Assembly: GCA_009823395.1 (NCBI GenBank) | Contig: CM020513.1 | Span: 12,794,001 to 12,858,000, forward strand | Direction: 5' to 3' | Length of the DNA stretch: 64,000 nucleotides | Origin: Thamnaconus septentrionalis | Lineage: Eukaryota; Chordata; Actinopteri; Tetraodontiformes; Monacanthidae | In this document: one piece after another, positions 12,009 through 22,500 of the stretch | Numbering within the stretch: the first letter of the stretch is position 1 | Layout of the letters: the number at the start of each line of letters is the position of its first letter | Position numbers and translations under genes: made by a program | The notes under the pieces: generated by a model | What the model saw: only the letters and a program-made list of their open reading frames with translations | What the model was told of the DNA's origin: nothing | The model's database searches: none

Positions 12009-12665
12009 GCATGTAAATTACTGTGAGAACCAGTCAGAGGAATCCCATTATGTCGTGATGGTGTTCCCCTGGTAATAGCAGACGTCCCTCTTGGCAGTGA
12101 TGCTCTTCACTGATAAAGAGCGGTGATGCTCTTTACTGATTTTTTTGTATCTGTTTCAGAGTGCAAATGGTGCCCAAAGGTAAACTAATGTACTCATGCC
12201 AACACAAAGCTGAGATTTTTGCAACATGTTAATTTACCATCTACCCAAATCAATCAGTATGTTCTAACATTAGGATCACCTACATCCTCAGTTGAACAGG
12301 TCATGATAGTAACCATGCAGTGTCTTGGTTGATGTGAAATACACACTCTATTTTCAGGTCTGTTTTTTTCTCTTCAGTTTTTGGATAATTTGAATTGCCT
12401 ATTTTAAGACGGTGACAATATGCGCCGCTTGTCTGTCAAACTCATGAGGATCAGAATAGAAAAAAAAGTTAAAGAGGTAAAGCACCTTTTGTGATGTCAC
12501 AAAGGTCACTGTCCCCGATGCCTCCCCCTGCTTAGTGACAAGAACACTCCCACCCTTCAACACATCAGGACTCTTTTTTTAAACGCTTTACAATCATATG
12601 GAAAGTCCAGCAAAGCATCAGTTTTTTGCAGGAAGATAGCCAGCAGTTTGTGGAAGACTGTCAAG
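12009..12665. repeat. Dispersed repeat family, long copy (partner at 17638)
   Basis: Shares with 17638-18040 the ordered blocks ATGTAAATTACTGTGAGAAC, CAGTCAGAGGAAT, AATAGCAGACG, TGATAAAGAGCGGTGATGCT, TTGTGATGTCACAAAG, CCCCGATGCCTCCCCC, ACATCAGGACTCTTTTTTTA, AATCATATGGAA and GCAGGAAGATAGCCAGC, all in the same orientation. This copy has about 260 bp more between the TGATGCTCTTTACTGAT block and the GTGACAATATGC block (about 12148-12407). No transposase frame. Confidence 0.85.
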
Positions 12666-13629
12666 AGAAATGGATGGATGGCTGGATGGAAAGGGTATTT
12701 GAGGAAGTTTATATTTTATCAGAAATGAACAGCAGAGACTTCTTGTTTTTTTTATATTTTAATTGTTTTGTTGAGAAAAACTTCACCTTTGGTAATTTGC
12801 GTGTTAATCCCACTAACAGCTTCTATTGCTAATGCAGCTCCGCTAATTGAAAAAGGGGCCTCTGTGCAAATGCATCCGCAACTTAAGGATAATTAAAATT
12901 TGAACACACGCTTCCTCTATGACTTGTCTCAGGCTAATTAAGCAGCAGATTGCCAAAGCCGTGGCTCCATGGGAAGTCAGTCGGCAGCCAGTAACGTCTA
13001 TTTGCTGAGGAGGCGGAGGCAGCGGCGGCGGCAATCGTTGAAAGCGGCGAGCGGCAAGAGAGCAATCAGGGTGAACGGAAGCGTTCAGGAGCACAAGAAA
13101 AAACACAATCAAAGGCAGCGCAGCGCTGACGGCAGCAGCGGCGGCACTCACATTCAGGGCCGGCACTTTTCTTCTGTTGTTGTTGTTTTCCACCACCATC
13201 AGCAATCCTGCCACTTTGTACCAAAGGAAACACATAAAAGAAGCAAGTTAGTTCTTTTTTTTTTCTTCCTTCCCCAAAATGAAAAAACAAAGCCGACTCA
13301 TTTTACTCTCGCCGCCTCTCTCCCAAATATTGACCTGCTCCATAAACATGAACAATAAAAAAAAATAATAATAAAAAAATAAGTCCTCCAGCACTGTAGC
13401 AGCCTGATTCGGCCGCTTCTTGCAGGGACAAACATAGGAAGTAGAAGTTGAGATCTAGAATGTAGCAAGTAAAGATTTGCAGAGAATCAAGCAGCCTTGC
13501 GAGGAAATGAAAGGTCTAGGGTTAGTTAACTCAAAAGAAATAAGGCCATAAAAAATAAAAATAAAATATTTGTTAGGGTAAAAAGAGAAAAACAAGATAT
13601 TTACATCTTAAGAGGACGCATTTAATTGT

Positions 13630-13790
13630 GTGCTATTGTACAGCTTGACGGCTGCAGGCAGGAATGACGTGCGGTAGCAGCTCCTTCTTGCACTGAGGGT
13701 GCAGCAGTCTGGAGCTGAAGGAGCTGCTCAGCCTCTCCACAGTGTGGTGCAGGGGCTGGGAGCGGTTTGCCAGGCAGCAGTGATGTTTAG
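13630..13790 (-). mobile_element. Degenerate 3' coding end of a LINE-type retrotransposon
   Basis: On the minus strand the translation reads RLLHPQCKKE and, after a one-base frameshift, RYRTSFLPAAVKLY, a motif commonly seen at the C-terminus of fish non-LTR retrotransposon proteins. The frame is broken, so this is a dead fragment. Borders are approximate. Confidence 0.5.
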
Positions 13791-14704
13791 ATGATGAAGG
13801 AATCCTCGGTTGACACTTGATTATATAGGAGTGAGTTTACTCCAAAAAGTCCAGGCAAGTGTCCACCTGAGGGAGGTCTCGCAACCAATGGGCACAACTT
13901 CAAAGATAGAGCTCTAACACCCCAGATGTATGAATAGAGGAAGACACCTCACAAGCTGTGATTCTATTACAGTTTTTAGCAAAATAAAAGCAATATTTCT
14001 AAAATTTTGACAAAGTACAACTGCGAGTTCAAAGATTTGTTGTTGGCATGTGACCCTGGGTGATTTGTGTTTGTTTCCTGGTAGCTGCCAGTCTGAGCTC
14101 CGCCACCTGCTCTGCATTAACAATCCAGCCCACCTGGTCACCATCCGCTCATCAGCACAACCACCTCAGCCCCACTGTCTGGCCTTCACGACCTGCTGGA
14201 CTGTAAGTGCGTGTGACACGATTCAGGAAATGATCTGAGAGCGACGCTCTCTTCCCCTCACATTCTTTCCTTTGAACTGAGGCGTAACAGCGATTATCTG
14301 TTGTGAATTTGTCCCCTACAATTTTGTGAAATGAGAATTGTGGCGGACAGATGAGCCATCGAGTAATAAGCGACGGGGAGGATGAGACCGAAGCGAACAG
14401 AGGGAGGTGATGTCACAACAGTGAGATGACTTTAACAGGGTTGATTAGCAGCTCATGAAGAATACATGCACAATACATTCTTGATGAATCTCCTTTTTCT
14501 TGAGCAGAAACCTTTATCCAGCAAAAATGAGTTCATGAGTTCTAATTAAAATAGTCTCATAGATACATTGATTATCCTGTCGGTAATTGGAATAGTCTTG
14601 TTTGGATTAAATAATATAATTGTTAATTATGAACTTTCTTATTTTATTTCTCATTGTGGCTCGTTGGCATGAAGATATTAAAATAAGGCGATTTTGTTCA
14701 ACTG

Positions 14705-15048
14705 CAGCTGGAGCTGCAGGTGTAGGAGCTGCAGGAGGAGCTGGAGGTGGAGGAGCAGGAGGAGCTGGAGCTGCAGGTGTAGGAGCTGGAGGAGCTGGAG
14801 CTGCAGGTGGAGGAGCAGGAGGAGCTGGAGCTGTAGGGAGGAGCTGTAGCTGCAGGTGGAGGAGCAGGAGGAGCTGGAGCTGCAGGGAGGAGCTGTAGCT
14901 GCAGGTGGAGGAGCAGGAGGAGCTGGAGCTGCAGGTGTAGGAGCTGGAGGAGCTGGAGCTGCAGGTGGAGGAGCAGGAGGAGCTGGAGCTGCAGGGAGGA
15001 GCTGTAGCTGCAGGTGGAGGAGCAGGAGGAGCTGGAGGTTGGGATGGA
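14705..15048. repeat. Purine-rich minisatellite (GGAGCTGGAGCTGCAGGTG-like) upstream of st8sia2
   Basis: About 340 bp built of GGAGCTG, GAGCTGCAGG, TGGAGGAGCAGGAGGAGCTG and TGTAGGAGCTGG words, repeated with variation, followed by a GAA/GGA-rich stretch to about 15080. The top strand is strongly purine- and G-rich. It lies about 0.5-0.9 kb before the st8sia2 start codon, so within or just upstream of the promoter. Open frames on both strands across it are low-complexity artefacts. Confidence 0.9.
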
Positions 15049-15109
15049 AGAAGAAGAAGAGGAGGAGGATGAGATGAAAGGAGCAGGAGCTGCAGGCTGA
15101 AGAGCGTGT

Positions 15110-15515
15110 GAGTGAGTGAGTGAGTGAGTGTTGCTGCTGCTGCGCCTTTAAGACCGCTGGAGCTCCACGTCCTGCTGCTCCGTGGGTGCACGCGTTCAAA
15201 GTTTGACTGTAGGGGGGGGCGGGAGGCGGAGGCGGCGGGAGGCAGCAGGATCGCTCCGACGGGACACAGACGCACAGAGGCAATCATCATCACCAACACC
15301 AACACCATCAGCACCACCACCAGCAGCAGCAGCAGCAGCAACAGCATCAGCATCATCCGGCGGAGGAAGGAGGAGAAGAGGAGAAGAGAGAAGGCGTCGC
15401 GTCCCGGCGAGGAGAACAATGGAGGAACAAACTGCCAAATGCGCAGATTGTCGAGGAGGATTGAGAGGACGGGAAGGTTAATGGAACACTGTGTTTGGTG
15501 AAAGGAAGGAGAGAC

Positions 15516-15554
<39 letters not shown>

Positions 15555-15599
15555 CCTCTCTCTCTCTCACACACACACCCTCTCTGCCCTCGGTCGACC
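15110..15599 (+). promoter_or_regulatory. st8sia2: Presumed st8sia2 promoter and 5' leader
   Basis: A GC-richer interval with a GGGGGGGCGGGAGGCGGAGG (Sp1-like) run at about 15212-15231, a CAGCAGCAG tract at about 15320, and a CT microsatellite directly before the coding exon. No TATA box was recognised and the transcription start is not determinable by eye. Assignment rests on position upstream of the st8sia2 ATG. Confidence 0.45.
15516..15580. repeat. (TC)n microsatellite in the st8sia2 5' leader
   Basis: About 55 bp of TC/CCCTC repeat and then CACACACACCC, ending roughly 20 bp before the st8sia2 initiation codon at 15600. If transcription starts upstream, this is part of the mRNA leader. 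Confidence 0.85.
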
Positions 15600-18500
15600 A
15601 TGCCGCTGCTCCTCCGCACGCTGCTCTTCGCGTTCGTAACGCTGCTGGTGGTGGTCCTGATCATGGACGATATCGCACAAGTGGAGGAAGAAACTGCGTA
15701 AGTAGCCCCCCCCCCACACACACACCCCGTCTCACCTCCTCCGTACCTCCCAATGTTTGCTTAATCGCTCGTGCGTAGGGAGCGTGCGTGGATGCAAAGT
15801 GCGGTCCGCGTTTCCCGCATCGTATCACCGGAATCTAATGAAGTGCGCGTGCGTGCGATAGAATTAGTGAAATGACTTGATTTGAATAGAACTGGAGTTG
15901 AGTTCTGTGTGTGTGTGTGTGTGTAAGGGGTTGGGGATTTGTTTCACGTTTCACACCACTTGGCTGCAGCAGCGGCGGCGGCGGCAGCAGTGGGAGCAGC
16001 AGCAGCAGCAGCAGTGGGAGCAGCTGCTCCGCCAGCAGCCCGCCTGGCTCTCCCAGGACCAGGCTATTTGTCTTGCAGCAGTGTGCGGGATAGGTTACAC
16101 TCTACAAGAGGCGGTGGATGGCAGAGCAGAGTTGGTGGGGTGGAGGGTGGAGGGGGGGAGGGGGGGGGGGGCAACAGATTGCAAACAAAAGAGCTTTTTG
16201 TCCCCCACCACCACCACCCAGTCCCCTCCCCTTTTATTTATTTAAAATATTGCTCATCATCACACTACTAATGTTCAAATGTGGATCCTGACAACCCCCC
16301 CCCCCTAGAAAGAAACATTTTAACTAACCCCAACCACTTTAAAAGCTAAAAAAAAAAAAAAAAAACGTCATCTGTGTAACGTCCTCGCCTACTCCCTCTG
16401 CTGAGATGCCACACTGAAAAAAAACAAAAACATGAAGAGACTCTCTTGTGAGTGGTTCTGCAGTTCTCCCTACTTTCCCACATTGGGGCAGGGAGGTTGT
16501 AGTTTTTCGATTCAATTAGCCGTCTGCTGCCCACGCCGTAATGAGGTCACATCAGCTCAGCAGAGCTGATTTGGTTTGTGCCAAGAAGGAGTGATGAAAA
16601 AAAAGAGCTCCAAAATCAAGACGATGGCTTCAAATGTGAAGCAGCCGTGTGAAATGAGTGCAGGCAGCGCAGCAGTGCAGGAGCAGCACTCTGCTGTTTC
16701 AGAGCTCCTCAATCCCACCCTCCTTCTTCTTCTTCTTCTTCTTCTTCTCCTCACCCAGCTGCTGCTACTGCTGCCAGCTTGTCACAATTCGGGTCAAACC
16801 CGACCAAGGTCAAAACTGTTAAACCACCCCCACCCACCCTCCAGAAATAAAGGAATGCTTGAAACTCTAAATGCACGCTTTGTTTTCTCGCCAATGCATC
16901 AAGACGTGATGAGTTTCGCTGCCCCTTCCAAGATGAAACCCACCGTCAGTGTAATGCGGGGCTCCATTAAGCATCTGCTCATTACATCAGTGAATGGGCC
17001 CATAGCGGCTGGCGCTAAAAATACCCCGATGCTTTTTTTTTTTTTCACCTTGGTTCTCTTTCCGTCTGTAGAAGACACTCAGCCCGGTATCCAGTGCGCC
17101 GGCTGCGTACGTGACGTGGTTACGGGGAGGATTGATCCGTAGCATCCGTCCATTATCGTCTCAGGCTTCAGGCTTCCTTATGGCTCCTAATTCAGTCTCA
17201 GGTGTTTTATTTTTCCTCCCTCCTCCCTCCAGAAATAATGGACGATCAAAGAAGATGAACTCGCACCGACTCCTTCCCAAACCGCACAGGTTGGAAAACC
17301 AATTACACAAGCACGCACTCACTCACTCACACACACACAGACACATGCACACACACACACACACACATACAAATACACACAGACACTCCAGTACCCACTG
17401 AGAAAGAGTTCTCATATTTTCACCCACAATTGGCTGTTTCTGTCCTCTGCAGCCTTGAACACAGTGACTCATTGGCTGAGTTTCGGTGCGTCTCATTACT
17501 TTCTGCAGCAAGGAGGCAGCTGCCATAAATTCCCATCAATCTGCCCCAGTGTCTGCCTTGCAACGACAACACCTGTTGTACGACAACGATGGCGAGAAAA
17601 AAAAAAGCATGATGCGTTTAAGCTTTCGTCGCTTCGTTGCATGTAAATTACTGTGAGAACCAGTCAGAGGAATGCCATCATGCCGTGGTGGAGGAAGTGT
17701 TCCTCTGGGAATAGCAGACGACCCTCTTGGCATTGATGCTCTTTCTGGATAAAGAGCGGTGATGCTCTTCGCTGATTTTTATTTGCACTAGTGACAATAT
17801 GCACCTCTCATCTGTCAAAGTTATGAGAATCAGAGTTGAGAAAAGTTGAAGAGCTAAAACACACTTTGTGATGTCACAAAGGGCACTGTCACTATCCCCG
17901 ATGCCTCCCCCCTGCTTAGAACAGCCCCACCCTCGAATACATCAGGACTCTTTTTTTAACGCCATCCAATCATATGGAAGGTCCAGCAAAGCATCAGTTT
18001 TTGCAGGAAGATAGCCAGCGTTTTGTGGAAGGCTGTCAACAGCGGGTTCAATATGCTGTTTTCTGGAGATCTGAGCTCTGGGCATAATTAATCAAGCGAG
18101 GCTGCAGTTGTGCATGACAGATCTAAAATTGAGATCTGAGTTTCTAAAATGAAATTAATATGAGCGTGTAAAGATTGTATCTGTATTTCAGTCACTTAGG
18201 TTACTGAAGTGCTAAAGTTGTTTTTTTCTCTCGAGGCAAGTGGTTATAGTAATAATGTAGTAATAATAATAATTCTGATTAGTCATTCCAAAGTCGGGAG
18301 TAAATCTAAAGAAAGGTCCTCAGTAAACACTGCTTGATTGTTGGAGTTGCTTAAACTTGTGATTAAGTGTACTATTTAGTACAACTTACACTACCTGTTT
18401 GTCTTTACTTTAGTGCAATCAGTTTACATGTTTTTTTTAAGTATTGATATCTAAATCAATCATACAGTGAGGATTAAAGAAAAAGAAAAAAAAGAAAAAC

Positions 18501-19562
18501 TCGCTCTGACAAAATGACAAATCCCAGGTTTCTTGTCAGGCTGGACCTTACGTGACCAGCACAGTGTGACAACTGCACATCCTTTCATTCCCATTTCAGA
18601 GAGGCTGCAGCACAGGTGACCCCGACCGCTTCGACCGGATCCAGCAAAGATATAAATCATCACGGCCCGACTTGCAATAACACTGCCAAGATCCCGCAAA
18701 ACAACTGGACCTTCAACAAGACGCTGTCCAACCTCATCAGGCAGGCTGCTCACTCGCCACAGATACCTCAGCCTTCTCACACTGCTGCATCTCTCAAAAG
18801 TGTACTCATATATATATATATATATGTATATAAACATGCACTGTATATTTTTTCCGGCGGTGCAGGAAGAGCATCTTGAGATTCCTGGATCCGGAGAGAG
18901 ACATCTCCATTCTGAAGGGCACGCTGAAACCAGGGGACATCATCCACTACGTCTTTGATCGCCACAGCACCACAAACATCTCTGAGAATCTCTACCGTCT
19001 CCTGCCAACCGCGTCCCCGATGAAGAACCAGCACCACAGGCGCTGCGCCATCGTGGGCAACTCTGGCATCCTGCTGAACAGCAGCTGCGGCTCCCAGATC
19101 GACTCGCACGACTTTGTCATCAGGTTTTCTCTTTTATGTCCCTCTCCCGACGCCACGTAAACAGCGTGAATAATTTCCGAGCCGGATGTCTCCCACTTTG
19201 AATTAACAATGAAACATGCAAGTTAAATGAAGGCTGTTATTGAAATAGATTAGCACATTAGTTTCAATTTAAGGTTTATCTCTCTTCGCTGAGAGTTTAA
19301 TTCGCCGGGTGTCTGCTTTAATTCAGCTTCGGAGTCGGCGCAGGCACAGCTGGAACGGCATATATATTTATTTTCTCTTTTTCCAGAGCCGTTGGAATGG
19401 ATTCAGGTTGGAACGGATCTGAATGGCCGAGAGCAATTAATGTTGGCATGATTGTACATTAAATTGACACTTTAACATCCGGCAGGAAAGACGTGATGCT
19501 TGTCAGAGAAAACAGCAACTCTCTCGGGGGTCCTGCTCTCATTTACTGCAGAATTCAGCTCG

Positions 19563-19598
<36 letters not shown>

Positions 19599-22500
19599 TA
19601 ATTTATGTATTTATTTTTAAATAACCTACATCTGGTGCTGGCTGCTTTGTGTTTGCGGCAGAAGGAAAGCAATCGCTGAGTGGGTCGTTCATCAATATTC
19701 AACATGTCACTGAAGGACAATAAGCCTGTCTGCGGTGGTATTATGAAGAAAGGTGTGAAAAATAGGATTCTGGTTGGATTATTTGCACACAGCCAAGGAC
19801 AACATGACAAAAATACACAGCATTTGGGTGTTTTCACCGTAAAAAAAAACAAAAAACATACATTTTAAATTAATGTCTTCAATGATTATTTCCTAGTCTG
19901 TTAGTTTTGTAATTTTATCATATTAAAAACTGAGTTTTTAGGATATATAAGAAAATAACGTATATTGCCTGCAGTTTTAATGTTAATACCTTTTTTATGC
20001 GAAAGCTGCAACCGTTCCATTCTACTGTCAGCACTGCCATATGGTCACGTCTTTACAAAAGAGAATCCACTTTCTAAGTAGATATGAATATGTATGATTA
20101 GAAAATAAAAATGCAAACGCTTATTTTTTAGATATTTATTTCACTAAGAAACTGTTTCTGTTTATTGCCAATCGTTACCTGTAAAATTCCAGAACAATAA
20201 AAAAGTTTACTTAATATTTGCAACCAAAAAAAAATTCTAGTTATTAAATATCAATACTAAGCCTGAATTACTAATTGATTCAGGCTTTTAGTGATAATAC
20301 GCTGTCCTGTATTTTCTCATTCCTCAATACGCAGTGCAGACAGAAGCAACATAACCAGCTCCCGTCCGTGAGCTGATAAATGGCGAACGCGGCTCACTGA
20401 TAAATAACTTTCACATCACTTTGCACTTTTTCTCTTCGTCGTTCTGTAACTGATTCAGCCGTCAGTGTGTTCTGACATTTCTGAGTGCCGCTGTGTTGAG
20501 CCGTTTAAGTGGGAGAGGTCACGGCTGGTGCACTCCAGCAGCTCGACAACAGCGGCCGGGCACGGCGGGATGCTTGGCTGTAGATGGGCAGCAGGAAGTG
20601 CGTCTTTCTGAGAGGCTGAGGAGGAATTTGCTGTGGCATTCCAGAGCGATAACGTCAAGGCTAAATATAGTTGTCCGCCTTCGGTATTTGGGCGGCTTTA
20701 AAATAATGGGATAACTTGCTGTTGGCAGCGTTGGCTTGACCCATTTCCCCTTACACCCAGTTCCATACTGATGCAATGAATCAAGGTGTGAAAAATAAAG
20801 AAATGGCCAGTTCTGCGAGTTGCTGTAACACTTCAAACGACATGGGATTAGATGTCACTGAGTTTTACAAATTGTCAGTGACATTGATAAAAACAGCACT
20901 TGAGAGTCTGTGTGTGTTTGCTTTGTTTCCCTGGCGCTCTGCAGAGAAGAGGAGCTTCACAGTGAGGATAATTACTGCCTTTTGCGTCTGGCACGCTCCT
21001 AGTAGACGCTAACATCAATTAACTTTTCTTGCTTAATTTCGCTGGTGTTTCTGCTCTGTTTCACTCCCGGTAGAAATCTCTGCAGGGGGCGGGGGGGTGG
21101 TTGGACTCGCTGTAGGCCAGGGACAGAATGGCAGTAAATACAGGGGGAGGGAAACAAATAGTGGAGTCTTGCCTTTGTGCTGCCATGAGCCATCAGAACA
21201 GCTGCAGTGTTCAGAGTCCAGCCTTTGGTGGCCCAGAATTTAGCTTAGAGCAATAAAAAAATCTGTTTTACGTCTCATGCTGACTCCAGATGGATTTGGT
21301 TTTATTTCCTGAGCGTAAACAAAAATATGTAGCAGAGGCATCAGAAGGCGCAAGTTTGACCTCAGGGCTCCGTCTCGGCTTATTCATTCCGTGTAAGCAG
21401 GAATATCTTTTATATAATGAATAATCGATCTGCCAAGAAAGACAGAAAGCCCACAGGTGCATTCTGGGATGATTACAAAACTCCATAAGGCACCAGCACA
21501 TAACAAGCATGTAGGAGCGAGTGAGGAGAGAACAAGGGCAGGTCAGGTGAGGAGAGAAAAAAGAATCCACGTGACTGATCACACGCTTCGAGTTGTTTAC
21601 CCAAAGTGGCTGTGCAGGCCTGCAGAGATGAAATTACGATAAAAACTGGAATGATTAGTATTTGCGAGAAGACAGATGGTTCTCTTTCTCTCCGTTCAAA
21701 CAACAACAAGAACTGGAAGTGCAAACTGTTCTCAAAGCTCAATTTTTGCAGTCATATTTTAGTGGTTTGTTCATCGGGATCCTTTAATTTCTCTTTACCT
21801 GTCTGAAGACAATGTGCTGACCCCCTGCAGCCGGCAAGCCTCCAAGTTTCCACTCAGCGTGCATTTGTTGCTAAAATCTTAAGTGTGAGTGGAGGCGTTT
21901 GATGTCCTCGCACGATTTTCAGCTACATCAGAGAAAATAACAGAGAAAATAGAGGAATCATTTCCAATTTACTGTTTGAAAGCAAACCTCATTTCCCCCC
22001 CAATTTTTCAACATTTTATTTATTTACCGCAACAATGCCAATCTTGTTTGCCTTACTTACTGAGTTAGAGGGTCCCTTTTATGAAAAACATATATATATA
22101 TATATATATTTTAGCTCTTTAACATGTCTTTTTGCGCTACCTGTATGCTATCTAACAGACCAGACCATCAGCGGCTTTTTTCAAAACACAGATGAAACAA
22201 CATCAGAGGAAATTGATCCAATTTGTGAATGTAGCAGCAATAGTGATAACAATAAATAACAAAAAACAACAACAGCCCTCCCAAAAAACAATAAAGTTTA
22301 AATTCCATATTTATTCATGTGAACGCATATATACATATACATGTGAGTGTGTTGTCTTGCTTTGAGCCATTCTTTTAGCCCTCTGGTGGCAGTTTCTGTT
22401 TCAGTTGTTAGTTTCATGTGTGTGGGCAGATTGCTCCACAGGTGAGCTGCTTCTATTGAGACGGCAGATTGTCCAAATGATGTTGTGAACCTGGGAACTA

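Larger units (their letters stand above)
9080..14700. other. Gene-free spacer between slco3a1 and st8sia2
   Basis: No exon with family similarity found on either strand. Contents: a GATGGCGGTGGT-type short repeat at about 9745-9790, the AGTATTCACA repeat copy at 10106-10138, a CA run at 10186-10222, a hAT MITE at 10833-11175, the long copy of a dispersed repeat at 12009-12665, and a LINE C-terminal remnant at 13630-13790. The remainder is unremarkable. It may hold st8sia2 regulatory DNA, which cannot be judged from sequence alone. Confidence 0.6.

Noticed and set aside
14607..15419. A 270-codon minus-strand frame upstream of st8sia2
   Set aside because: It lies mostly in the GGAGCTG minisatellite and encodes Ser/Pro/Leu low-complexity sequence with no domain; an artefact of the repeat.
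15698..18599. A small extra st8sia2 exon as in human
   Set aside because: I looked for a short phase-2 segment with clean splice sites (for example near 17072-17133) but found no acceptable donor; it is left open rather than called.
18741..18865. Read-through of st8sia2 exon 2 into exon 3 without splicing
   Set aside because: The two exons are in different frames, and the intervening TA repeat would encode a sequence ([10 protein letters not shown]) absent from the family.
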